This document shows positions 34,606-43,266 of a stretch of 64,000 nt of DNA, in pieces. Position 1 is the stretch's first letter, and each line of letters opens with the position of its first letter. The stretch is from Chitinophaga sp. YR573 (GTDB taxonomy: Bacteria > Bacteroidota > Bacteroidia > Chitinophagales > Chitinophagaceae): the NCBI RefSeq assembly GCF_900110995.1, contig NZ_FOJF01000003.1, forward strand, positions 434,001-498,000. The letters are read 5' to 3'. The notes below the pieces were generated by a model. The model did no database searches. It was not told the origin of the DNA and saw only the letters and a program-made list of their open reading frames with translations. A program made the translations under genes and the position numbers.

Positions 34606-35651
34606 TGAGTAACTATAAAAAACATCTGATTCATAAGGATAGTGGTATCAAGGTAGCACTTGCCCAATTGGACGCATTGGCCATTGATGCCATCCTTTTT
34701 GTTGTAGATGATGATGAAAAGCTGATAGGCTCGTTGACGGACGGAGATGTGAGAAGAGGATTTCTTCGTGGATTGGAATTAACAAGTCCTGTCCGTGACT
34801 TTATACAACCATCTCCCAGGTATATCAGAAAATCGGATTATACCATTCAGGAAGTAATCGAATACCGGGAAAAAGGGTTAAAGGTGATTCCTGTTATTGA
34901 TGAAAATGATTGCATCGTCAATGTACTTAATTTTCGTTTTCATAAATCCTATCTCCCTGTAGGTGCCATTATCATGGCTGGTGGCAGAGGTGAAAGATTG
35001 AGGCCGTTGACAGACCAGATGCCTAAACCATTGCTGAAAGTAGGGGATAAGCCGATAATAGAACATAGTGTGGACCGACTGATAAGCTTTGGTATTGATG
35101 AATTATGGATATCAGTAAGATATATGGGAGAGCAAATAGAGGATTACTTTAAAGATGGATCTTCCAAAGGGGCCAGTATAAAGTATATCTGGGAGGATGC
35201 ACCCCTGGGTACAATCGGTGCTGCCGGAAAAGCAGATATCAGTAAACATGATTATGTGCTGATCAGCAACTCCGATATTCTCACTAATCTTGATTATGAA
35301 GACCTGTTCCTGGATTTCATAAAAAAAGACGCCAAGTTATCGATAGTAACAATACCTTATAATGTAGATATACCTTATGCAGTATTGGAAACTACCAACG
35401 AAAATGTTCTTTCATTCAGGGAGAAACCGACTTACACCTATTATTCCAATGGAGGAATTTATTTGTTGAAAAAAGAATGTCTGGCTTTGATACCCAAAGG
35501 CGACTTTTTTAATGCCACGGACTTAATGGAGAAGCTTATTGCAAAAGGTGAGAAAGTAGTGTCCTATCCATTAAGAGGATATTGGTTAGATATTGGCAGA
35601 CATGACGATTACACTAAAGCTCAGGAGGATATTAAATACATTAAGTTTTAA
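34605..35651 (+). CDS. ptmE: CBS-domain sugar-1-phosphate nucleotidyltransferase, PtmE-like
   Basis: The 348-residue protein joins two CBS motifs (about 5-115) to a nucleotidyltransferase domain with AGGRGERLRPLT (125-136) and PKPLLKVGDKPI (140-151). This fusion is characteristic of Campylobacter PtmE, a glucosamine-1-phosphate guanylyltransferase that starts the GDP-linked legionaminic pathway. Its place directly before legF supports that role. The CBS pair may sense a nucleotide. It abuts its neighbours by one shared base each (TAATG junctions). No PtmA- or PtmF-like genes are in the locus. Confidence 0.85.
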   Translation: MSNYKKHLIHKDSGIKVALAQLDALAIDAILFVVDDDEKLIGSLTDGDVRRGFLRGLELTSPVRDFIQPSPRYIRKSDYTIQEVIEYREKGLKVIPVIDENDCIVNVLNFRFHKSYLPVGAIIMAGGRGERLRPLTDQMPKPLLKVGDKPIIEHSVDRLISFGIDELWISVRYMGEQIEDYFKDGSSKGASIKYIWEDAPLGTIGAAGKADISKHDYVLISNSDILTNLDYEDLFLDFIKKDAKLSIVTIPYNVDIPYAVLETTNENVLSFREKPTYTYYSNGGIYLLKKECLALIPKGDFFNATDLMEKLIAKGEKVVSYPLRGYWLDIGRHDDYTKAQEDIKYIKF

Positions 35652-36373
35652 TGAAGATTCTTTATTTAATAACAGCAAGAGGAGGTTCCAAAGGGTTACC
35701 TGGAAAGAATGTCAGAGAACTTGCGGGTAAGCCGTTAATAGCTTACACGATTGAAATGGCTAAAGCAGTAGCCACTGGTGAGGATGAAATCTGTGTTTCT
35801 ACTGATAGTCCGGTAATAGCAGAGATCTCAACAGCTTGCGGGATAGAAGTGCCATTTCTAAGGCCGGAAATACTGGCTGCAGATAATGCCAGCAGTTATG
35901 ATGTCATTTTACATGCAATTGATTTTTATGAACAGCAGGGGAAGATGTTTGATATGGTGATGTTGTTGCAACCAACTTCGCCTTTTAGAAATCGCCGGCA
36001 GATCTATGAAGTAAAAGATCTGATGCAACAAAAAGCAGAAACAGAAATGGTTGTTTCTGTAAAGGAATCCAAGGATAATCCCTACTATAACTTATTTGAG
36101 GAAGATGAGAGAGGGCTTCTGAATAAATCTAAACCGGGATATTATACCCGCAGGCAGGATTGTCCTAAGGTATATGCGTATAACGGATCGCTGTATCTGA
36201 TGAAAGTGGATGCTTTGAAGGCAAAGCCAATGCATCAGTTGGATAAGGTGGTTAAATATCTGATGTCTGAAATATATAGTCTGGATATTGACAGTTTTGG
36301 AGATTGGGATGTGGCTGAATATCATGTGAAGCATAGGCTGATTTATGAGCAGCCTGATTTTCTATTGATTTAA
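35651..36373 (+). CDS. legF: CMP-nonulosonic acid synthetase, LegF/NeuA-like
   Basis: The 240-residue cytidylyltransferase has the CTP-binding motif ARGGSKGLPGKN (9-20), LLQPTSPFR (about 113-121) and the D-rich end VKYLMSEIYSLDIDSFGDWD typical of CMP-acylneuraminate synthetases. It activates the finished legionaminic-type acid as the CMP-sugar for transfer. It ends the nine-gene block; the flippase gene begins 67 bases later, where coupling breaks. Confidence 0.9.
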   Translation: MKILYLITARGGSKGLPGKNVRELAGKPLIAYTIEMAKAVATGEDEICVSTDSPVIAEISTACGIEVPFLRPEILAADNASSYDVILHAIDFYEQQGKMFDMVMLLQPTSPFRNRRQIYEVKDLMQQKAETEMVVSVKESKDNPYYNLFEEDERGLLNKSKPGYYTRRQDCPKVYAYNGSLYLMKVDALKAKPMHQLDKVVKYLMSEIYSLDIDSFGDWDVAEYHVKHRLIYEQPDFLLI

Positions 36374-36440
36374 TATAATTACTAACCAAAACATGGTTTT
36401 ATCCATAGGCTATTGCCAGCGAAGTTAATAGTACAGCTAA

Positions 36441-37844
36441 ATGCTAAAAAAACTTTTTTCTCATACGATAATATATGGTCTTGCTCCGCAGGTTCCTAAA
36501 ATAGCTGGTGTATTGGCTTTACCCATTATAACCAGGTATTTGACAGAAGTGGATTTTGGGGTGAGTGGGGTTATAACTGCTGTCGCTGCTTCTATTGCAG
36601 TATTAAGTACCCTGGGGTTAAGGATCACGCTTGTAAATTCTTTCTATAAAAGTCCATCACAATATAAATGGGCATGGAGACAGATTTATGGCTTTCTGAC
36701 TTTATGGAATATTCCTTATGCTGTTGTGCTGGGGGCTATTCTCTTTTTCTTTATACCTCCGGAAGCTAAAATACATCAATGGCTTATTATCATTTTGAAT
36801 GTATTGCCCATTGTGTTTTTTGGACCAACAAATTCTCTGGGAAATACTTATTTCCAGGTGAAGCAAATGCCGATGCAGATTGCTGTGAGAACAATGATTT
36901 TTGGTTTTTTGACAGTAACACTGAATGTATATTTTATAGCTTATCAGAAAATGGGGTATATGGGTTGGTTTACGTCTAACTGTATAGTCTCTATGTTGAG
37001 CAACATTTCATATTGGATACCATTAAACAGAAAATATGGCTTTTCTCCCATTTTCAATTTCAAATGGAGATTCATAAAACAGTCATTGAAGATCTCTTTA
37101 CCAACGGTACCGCATTACTATTCCAGTTACCTGGTGGATACTTCGGACAGGTTTGTAATGAAACTGGTAAAGGTATCTACAGATAATATAGGGATGTATA
37201 ATGCAGCCTATACAGTAGGGAGCCTGATACAGAATGTTGGTTATGCAGCTGGTTTGGCGATCGGTCCGCTAATGAACACTGCATATAAAGAGAATAATGA
37301 TAAAAAGGCAAGGAATCTGGTATTCATTCTTCAGGTCGTATTTTTTGCCATTACATTTACGGTGTCTGTCTGGTTAAAAGAAATATTTCAACTCTTAATA
37401 AAAAATGCAGCACTACAGAAAGTATATCCTATAGGGATTGTAATCGTGATGGCATATAATTATCGCCCCATGTATTTTGGTGCGAATAATAAACTCTTTT
37501 ATGCAGAACGGACCAGACTGCTAGTCAGGATCACTTTTATCGCTGGTATGATTAATGTTTTATTTAATCTGGTCTTTATCCCGATCTATGGTTACCAGGT
37601 AGCAGCATATACAACATTTGTGGCGTTGATGTATATGGGATATGCGGGTTATTATTTTAAAGTATTTAAGGAGATCAATAAAGTAGAGTATTATCCTTTT
37701 GTATGGATTTTATTAACGGTACTGTTATCCTTAATCGCTTATTTTATGGTAGAAGCTGGTATGCTGATTAAGATATTTAGTTGCTTAGCTTGTTCTATGA
37801 CTGCGGCCTTTTTCGTTTATAAGTTTAACCGACAAATAAAATGA
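36441..37844 (+). CDS. wzx: Wzx-type oligosaccharide flippase
   Basis: The 467-residue protein has twelve or more membrane helices and an N-terminus (HTIIYGLAPQVPKIAGVLALP) typical of the polysaccharide-biosynthesis MATE/MOP flippases. It should move the undecaprenyl-linked repeat unit across the inner membrane. It follows legF after 67 bases and overlaps the next gene by 4 bases. Substrate specificity cannot be told. Confidence 0.87.
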   Translation: MLKKLFSHTIIYGLAPQVPKIAGVLALPIITRYLTEVDFGVSGVITAVAASIAVLSTLGLRITLVNSFYKSPSQYKWAWRQIYGFLTLWNIPYAVVLGAILFFFIPPEAKIHQWLIIILNVLPIVFFGPTNSLGNTYFQVKQMPMQIAVRTMIFGFLTVTLNVYFIAYQKMGYMGWFTSNCIVSMLSNISYWIPLNRKYGFSPIFNFKWRFIKQSLKISLPTVPHYYSSYLVDTSDRFVMKLVKVSTDNIGMYNAAYTVGSLIQNVGYAAGLAIGPLMNTAYKENNDKKARNLVFILQVVFFAITFTVSVWLKEIFQLLIKNAALQKVYPIGIVIVMAYNYRPMYFGANNKLFYAERTRLLVRITFIAGMINVLFNLVFIPIYGYQVAAYTTFVALMYMGYAGYYFKVFKEINKVEYYPFVWILLTVLLSLIAYFMVEAGMLIKIFSCLACSMTAAFFVYKFNRQIK

Positions 37845-39301
37845 CACGTAAGGAAATTATAGTCATGCTTCATAGCCTGGAAGAAAAATACCCGATAAAT
37901 CAGTGGAGGGTAGATGATCTTTATTTATGGCCAATCATTAAAATTGACATCTTTTATAAACATTTTCACCAGCAAAATGTAAAGGATGCAGAGATCACCC
38001 AGGTTGACAGAAAAAAAGGGTTTGTACAGCAGCTGATAGAAACATTCAGATCGTTTTTCTATCTGCTCACATTGTTGCTTAAAAGACCAGAAGCAGGTAT
38101 ACCTGTTATTTTTTCAGGTGCTAATAATTACCGGGTGGATTTCGAAGGTGAATTTGTCAATAGGTATTTTCAACCTATGATGGAGTATATGGGAGAAACT
38201 TTCAAGGAAGATTCTCTGATCATTGAATATGAGAGAGAAGACAGAACAAAGAATTATAAATCGAGGAACAAACTACTCTTTCTAAAGCGATATTCTTATG
38301 CAGCCTGGTTGCTGCAGATATTGCAACGGAAAAAGAGAGTAATGAGATTAAACGGGTTGGAGGGATTTATTAAAGAGGTGAATGAACGTGCTGGCATGAA
38401 TATTAATTATAACAGTTACATAAGTGAGCTTCATGGAAAACTGAAATTGCTTTTCGCATATACTTATATATATGAAACTATTTTTGATAAGTACAAGCCT
38501 CAATACGTTATAGGATTATGCTATTACAGCTGGCCTGTGTTTGCCATGAATTATGCAGCATACAGGAAGGGAGTGATAAGTGTGGATATGCAACATGGTG
38601 GACAGGGACTGCTTCATATTTCTTATAGTGGGTTTAATAATGTACCAGCAGAGGGATACCAGGTAGTACCCGGATACTTCTGGTGTTGGGATGAAGCATC
38701 TGCAGGAATAATCAGAAAATGGACTGATAAACAAACGGCACATAAGGTATTGGTTGGAGGAAACCCATGGTTATCTTATTTCCTTGCACAATCAAAAAAA
38801 ACATATGATTTCCCGGACAAGAAGATCATTTTGTATACGATGCAGTTTAATGAACTGGAAGATTTTATTATAAAAGCCATGCAGGAAACCCCGGATGATT
38901 ATCAGTGGTGGCTTAGATTACATCCAAGGAAACTGGATGCACAGCCTCATATTGAAAAGAAGCTGGAAAAGGCAGGGTTGTTGCATAAAGTAGAAATTAA
39001 TAATGCGATTAACTACCCTTTACCTCAGATCCTGAAAAAATCTGTGGTGCATATATCAAGATTCTCCGGGTCTATTATAGAGGCCTCACAATTAGGCATT
39101 AAAACGATCATAATTGATGAAGTGGGTGTTGATAGTTATGGAGAGTATATCAGCAGTAATGAAGCGATCTGTTATCTGGAAGCTGATGGCAGCAAACTAA
39201 TAGCATTAATTATGGGAGTACAAAAGGAACCTCACTCAGGTGAAAATGGCAGTATGTTTAAATATCGCCAGGTTATAAATGGACTTTTAAAAACTAACTA
39301 A
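37841..39301 (+). CDS. Putative GT-B glycosyltransferase, unassigned family (candidate nonulosonic acid transferase)
   Basis: The 486-residue soluble protein is not one I can place in a named family. Three features suggest a GT-B capsule-type transferase: VDMQHGGQG (about 248-256), WWLRLHPRK (about 357-365) and a nucleotide-site-like HISRFSGSIIEASQLGIKT (about 403-421). Similar motifs occur in CMP-sugar and CDP-alditol using capsule enzymes. It is coupled to the flippase gene (4-base overlap) and lies just after the legionaminic block, so transfer from the CMP-legionaminic derivative is plausible. That assignment is inference. Confidence 0.6.
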   Translation: MTRKEIIVMLHSLEEKYPINQWRVDDLYLWPIIKIDIFYKHFHQQNVKDAEITQVDRKKGFVQQLIETFRSFFYLLTLLLKRPEAGIPVIFSGANNYRVDFEGEFVNRYFQPMMEYMGETFKEDSLIIEYEREDRTKNYKSRNKLLFLKRYSYAAWLLQILQRKKRVMRLNGLEGFIKEVNERAGMNINYNSYISELHGKLKLLFAYTYIYETIFDKYKPQYVIGLCYYSWPVFAMNYAAYRKGVISVDMQHGGQGLLHISYSGFNNVPAEGYQVVPGYFWCWDEASAGIIRKWTDKQTAHKVLVGGNPWLSYFLAQSKKTYDFPDKKIILYTMQFNELEDFIIKAMQETPDDYQWWLRLHPRKLDAQPHIEKKLEKAGLLHKVEINNAINYPLPQILKKSVVHISRFSGSIIEASQLGIKTIIIDEVGVDSYGEYISSNEAICYLEADGSKLIALIMGVQKEPHSGENGSMFKYRQVINGLLKTN

Positions 39302-39313
39302 TTAAGGCGTGAT

Positions 39314-39829
39314 ATGAAAAAGATGATTAGCTTTTTCAAAAGGTTTAAAAATAGAATAAAAGTACAGCGCTATACTGATAACGTTAAAAAGACCTGTGGG
39401 TATTATGCTGGTAACATTATAGTAAATGGGAAGTCATCTATCGGGAAAAATGTCACACTGGGGAATAATGTGAATTTTAACGGGATGTCTATCTCTTCAG
39501 GTGGGAAGGTTGTTATCGGTGATAATTTTCATTCTGGAGTGGAATGCATGATCATTACAAGATATCATAACTACGAAGGAGAAAAGATTCCCTATGACAA
39601 TACCTATATATCTAAAGATGTGATTATAGAAGATAATGTCTGGCTGGGTAACAGAGTACTTATCCTTGGAGGGGTGAGTATTGGGGAAGGCGCTATCATA
39701 CAGGCGGGATCAGTGGTGGTGAAAAGTATACCTGCATATGCTATAGCGGGTGGGAATCCTGCTACGGTTTTCAAGTATAGAAATATAGAACATTATAATC
39801 GGTTGAAAGCAGAGAAAAAGTTTCATTAA
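39314..39829 (+). CDS. Hexapeptide-repeat O-acyltransferase (NodL/LacA-like)
   Basis: The 171-residue protein has a basic helical start and a left-handed beta-helix (about 35-160) with the active-site-type His in CMIITRYHNYEGEKIP and the closing AIIQAGSVVVKSIPAYAIAGGNPA region (described as the GGNPA end). The family usually transfers acetyl from acetyl-CoA to a sugar hydroxyl. It probably decorates the repeat unit. It sits 12 bases after the putative transferase and 27 bases before a glycosyltransferase gene. Confidence 0.85.
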   Translation: MKKMISFFKRFKNRIKVQRYTDNVKKTCGYYAGNIIVNGKSSIGKNVTLGNNVNFNGMSISSGGKVVIGDNFHSGVECMIITRYHNYEGEKIPYDNTYISKDVIIEDNVWLGNRVLILGGVSIGEGAIIQAGSVVVKSIPAYAIAGGNPATVFKYRNIEHYNRLKAEKKFH

Positions 39830-39856
39830 TAAGTAGTTAAATACGTTTCATTCTTT

Positions 39857-40987
39857 ATGAGAATATTAAAGATTTTAGATAGCAATGATGGTGGCGGTGT
39901 TTTTACATGCGAAATGCAGTTTATAAAGGAACTGCGGAGGAAAAATGTTGTAGTAGATGCACTCATCGTTGGAGATGGAGAGAAAGTAGAACAATATAGG
40001 AAGATTTGTAATAATATCTATTTATTACCCGGATTTACGCCTATATATGCAGGCTCTACATCGGAAATCATACGTTCAATAATAGCATCTTATAAATATG
40101 GAGTTAAGCATTCGGAAAATGTAAGAAAGTTGCTTGAGAAAGATGCTCAGTATGATGCTGTTATTTTCAGACGGGCTACATTCATACATTTAGGCGGTAA
40201 GTTAGCCCGCATACTTAAAACAAAAAGTCTCTGGCATCTTCCCAGTGTTGTTACGGGTTCTCTTTCCAGGAATTATTACAACTTCTACTGTAAGGTATAT
40301 AATATAGTACAGGTTGCTAATAGCATTTATACAAAAAATACTTTAGGTGGGCAATGTAAAGATGTGGTGTATCCCGGATTTGATAGTGAAAGACTGAGTG
40401 AAACTTCGTCTGTTTACAGGCAGAAACTTGCAATAGATAAGAATGTACCCGTGTTCGGAATGGCAGCAAGGATGGATGAAGAAAAAGCACAGGATATTGT
40501 GGTGGAAGCATTTATAAAGTCAAAAATTCCAGGTAAAGGTGGTCATCTTTTAATTGCCGGTGGTCCTTTGAATACGCCGTTTTCAGAGAAAGTTAAAAAA
40601 GTGGCGGGTGAATTTCTTGATAAACAAATTCATATTCTGGGAGGAATACAGGATATGGGGGGATTCTATTCAAGTGTGGATATTATTGTAAATGGCCGCA
40701 GAAATGCAGAACCATTCGGCATCAGTATTGCAGAGGCATTAGGTGCCGGTAAACCAATCATTGCTTATCATCTGGGTGGACCTGCAGAAATGATTAAAGA
40801 TAATATCAACGGTTGGCTGGTATCACATCCTACCGTAAAGGATTATGGAGAGGCGATGAACATTTCTATAGATAACATTGATAACTGGCCTAAAATGGGG
40901 CAGCAGGCAAAATCAGATGCTAATGAATTTAGTGTAGGCACGAATGTGGACCGCTTAATGAAGATTGTGGCAAGAAACGGCAATTGA
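39857..40987 (+). CDS. Glycosyltransferase family 4-like
   Basis: The 376-residue GT-B enzyme has a glycine-rich N-terminal loop (DSNDGGGVFTCEMQF, about 8-22) and a C-terminal donor-binding region with GMAARMDEEKAQDIVVEAF and RRNAEPFGISIAEALGAGKPII (described as the E-x7-E retaining motif, EPFGISIAE). It should transfer a sugar from a nucleotide donor to the growing lipid-linked unit at the inner membrane face. The donor is unknown. It shares the TTGA junction with the polymerase gene. Confidence 0.88.
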   Translation: MRILKILDSNDGGGVFTCEMQFIKELRRKNVVVDALIVGDGEKVEQYRKICNNIYLLPGFTPIYAGSTSEIIRSIIASYKYGVKHSENVRKLLEKDAQYDAVIFRRATFIHLGGKLARILKTKSLWHLPSVVTGSLSRNYYNFYCKVYNIVQVANSIYTKNTLGGQCKDVVYPGFDSERLSETSSVYRQKLAIDKNVPVFGMAARMDEEKAQDIVVEAFIKSKIPGKGGHLLIAGGPLNTPFSEKVKKVAGEFLDKQIHILGGIQDMGGFYSSVDIIVNGRRNAEPFGISIAEALGAGKPIIAYHLGGPAEMIKDNINGWLVSHPTVKDYGEAMNISIDNIDNWPKMGQQAKSDANEFSVGTNVDRLMKIVARNGN

Positions 40988-41010
40988 TATTTAAATATAT
41001 TCATCAATAT

Positions 41011-42273
41011 ATGGAGTTACTGAGAAATATACATCAAACAGATAAGGTAGTAAAACTACAGGTACTGCTTATTAGTTTGGGCTTGCTGGGATATGAACTT
41101 ATTTCATTTGTTCCGGCCAAGCTTGGCCTGGATTCAAGGGTATTTACAGTTCCCTACCGGGCATTTTATCTTGGAGTAACATTGCTTTGCCTGTTTACCC
41201 TGAAAGAAAGAAGACGAATTGAATTTAATAATGCAACGAAAGTATTGTTTCTTTTTTGGGGATTATATATAATGCGTCTTTTTCATGATACTATTTTTGC
41301 TGCGGATGAAGTATACAGACCACTGGCAGATTACTGGCTATTTGCTATAGCATTATGTTTTTTGCCAATGATTGCCTTTTTATTTCCTGTAAATAGTAAA
41401 ACTTTACATGCTGCTTTATTATACAGTTATATTTTCGCTGTACTGGTAAATGTGCTGGGATATAATAATAACCTTGGTACTACATCAGATGTTGACGTGG
41501 ACACCCGTAAAGCCGGAAATGAGTTTTTAAATGCTATTTCTTACGGACAGGCAGGCGCGAATCTCGTTGTATTGGCAATTTGTGTGTTTTTCCGTTATAA
41601 GCAAAAATCGAAATATGCCTTTTTGCTGCTTTTGCCAATACCATTTGGATTGATAAATATTGGATTATCCGGTTCCCGGGGGCCTTTTATTCAGTTGATG
41701 ATAGCTTTTTTGGTTTTCTTTTTTTTATATCTTAAATCAGGGAAAGGGAAATTCATTGTCATATTTTTAATGCTGGGATTTATAGCACTGTATTTTAGTT
41801 TACAGGATTCAGCTTTCTTTGATATCTTATTCAGAAGATTGAGCAGTACCTCAAATACCAACAACACAAGTGATAAGTTAAGATATGAGATGATGCATAC
41901 TGCCTGGAATCAATTTCAGGATAATCCCATTTTCGGAGACTTGATTGAAGTCCGTAAATATCATTTTTACCCTCACAATTTAATTTTGGAAGCCATGATG
42001 GCTTGTGGATTGCTTGGTGGTATCTGTATGTTAATTCTTTATGTATCCTCTTTAAAAAATTCATTTAGGCTGATGCTTGACTTTGATATAAACTGGATAG
42101 CCATGATCTGTATTATGCAGGTAGTTGGAGGACTTACTACGGGATCGCTTTTTGGAAGCCAGAAATTATGGTTTACGATGGCGTTGCTTAATAATTATTA
42201 TGTTCATACTCGGAAGAGACAGTCAAGGTTATTGCAATACAGGAGAAATGAATTCATAATAAATGCTCAGTAA
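41011..42273 (+). CDS. wzy: Wzy/O-antigen ligase-like polymerase
   Basis: The 420-residue product is highly hydrophobic with about ten or more membrane helices and a larger loop before the last helices containing HNLILEAMMACGLLGG, characteristic of Wzy_C (O-antigen polymerase/ligase) proteins. ATG at 41011 is chosen; a TTG at 40984 overlapping the upstream stop would add nine residues. In a Wzx/Wzy system it joins repeat units in the periplasm. It is the only such protein in the locus. Confidence 0.82.
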   Translation: MELLRNIHQTDKVVKLQVLLISLGLLGYELISFVPAKLGLDSRVFTVPYRAFYLGVTLLCLFTLKERRRIEFNNATKVLFLFWGLYIMRLFHDTIFAADEVYRPLADYWLFAIALCFLPMIAFLFPVNSKTLHAALLYSYIFAVLVNVLGYNNNLGTTSDVDVDTRKAGNEFLNAISYGQAGANLVVLAICVFFRYKQKSKYAFLLLLPIPFGLINIGLSGSRGPFIQLMIAFLVFFFLYLKSGKGKFIVIFLMLGFIALYFSLQDSAFFDILFRRLSSTSNTNNTSDKLRYEMMHTAWNQFQDNPIFGDLIEVRKYHFYPHNLILEAMMACGLLGGICMLILYVSSLKNSFRLMLDFDINWIAMICIMQVVGGLTTGSLFGSQKLWFTMALLNNYYVHTRKRQSRLLQYRRNEFIINAQ

Positions 42274-42305
42274 TTACATTATTTAAATTATTAAAATTGA
42301 AATTT

Positions 42306-43247
42306 ATGAAGCGTTTAGGCACATTAATGCAATTCAAGTCAGCGTCTTTTACTATTATGCTGATTTTTGTAGTTAGTAATATAGTAAATGGGCAGAGCAA
42401 ATTTAAGGTTGCAGGCGGGCCTAAGCTTTATATAGGAATGGAAGATGTTGGTCCTAAATTACAATCTTTTATGGACCAAAAAAATATTATGCGGGTCCAT
42501 GTAATTTATCAGCGTTATGTAGAGCCCAAAGGGGACATGAAGGTAGATGAATCATTACTTGTTAGTACTATTGAACGGATATTTCCTGATAAAAATGCCA
42601 GTGGTATCGGGATAATGGATATTGAAGGCAAGCCTGCCGCTATTCTGTATGCTAAAGATGAAGATGATCCGGATTATCAATCCATTCTTAATAACTACTA
42701 TCTCAAAGCATTAAGAATAGCAAAAAATACAAGACCCAATGTTTATTGGGGTTATTATAATCTTCCCTTCAATGCCTTCTGGAACAGGACTGATAAATGG
42801 AAAGCCAATTCAAAAAAAGTAGCGTCCCTGCTCAGGGAATGTGACATTATGTTTCCTTCATTATATGAATATTATCCTAATTCCCGTGTAATCAGCAATC
42901 AGAGTTACGTAAATGATAATCTTGCCAATGCTCTTAGCCTGGCCAAACAATTGGGTGTTCCTGTAATGCCTTTTGTATGGCATCGGTGGCATCCCAGCAA
43001 TCATAAAATAGGATACACATTGATATCCTTAGACGACTTTAAGAGCCACGTTCAGTCTATATTATCAGCAGGTAAGGGAAACCCTCTGTTTGCAGGTATT
43101 GTATGGTGGGGGTATGATGCCTATTTGAATAAAGTGAAAAATAATAATTTAATGAAGGAGGTGGCAGTTAGCAGAGGAAATTTTAATGATTATCACGATG
43201 ATATGACATTGCAATATGCGACTGAGATTATGAAACTTTTTAAATAA
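42306..43247 (+). CDS. Secreted GH56 hyaluronidase-like glycosidase candidate
   Basis: The ATG at 42306 is preferred over TTG at 42297. The 313-residue product has a signal peptide (about 1-29). The mature part resembles the TIM-barrel hyaluronidases of GH56: an IMDIEGKP segment (103-110) with a D-x-E pair (Asp105/Glu107) where the acid catalyst lies, RPNVYWGYYNLP (143-154), FPSLYEYYP (183-191), PVMPFVWHRW (219-228) and GIVWWGYD (264-271). The similarity is by eye and remote. Lying between the polymerase and a glycosyltransferase, it may trim or release the polysaccharide in the periplasm or outside. Confidence 0.5.
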   Translation: MKRLGTLMQFKSASFTIMLIFVVSNIVNGQSKFKVAGGPKLYIGMEDVGPKLQSFMDQKNIMRVHVIYQRYVEPKGDMKVDESLLVSTIERIFPDKNASGIGIMDIEGKPAAILYAKDEDDPDYQSILNNYYLKALRIAKNTRPNVYWGYYNLPFNAFWNRTDKWKANSKKVASLLRECDIMFPSLYEYYPNSRVISNQSYVNDNLANALSLAKQLGVPVMPFVWHRWHPSNHKIGYTLISLDDFKSHVQSILSAGKGNPLFAGIVWWGYDAYLNKVKNNNLMKEVAVSRGNFNDYHDDMTLQYATEIMKLFK

Positions 43248-43266
43248 TAAATTGCTCAGGACAACA

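Noticed and set aside
30236..36373. Sialic acid (Neu5Ac) rather than legionaminic acid as the block's product.
   Set aside because: NeuA/B/C-like enzymes alone would allow it, but the LegB dehydratase, LegC aminotransferase and PtmE-like gene in the same coupled block favour a 6-deoxy diamino nonulosonic acid. Pseudaminic acid is less likely because a PseG-type hydrolase is absent and a NeuC/LegG-type one is present.
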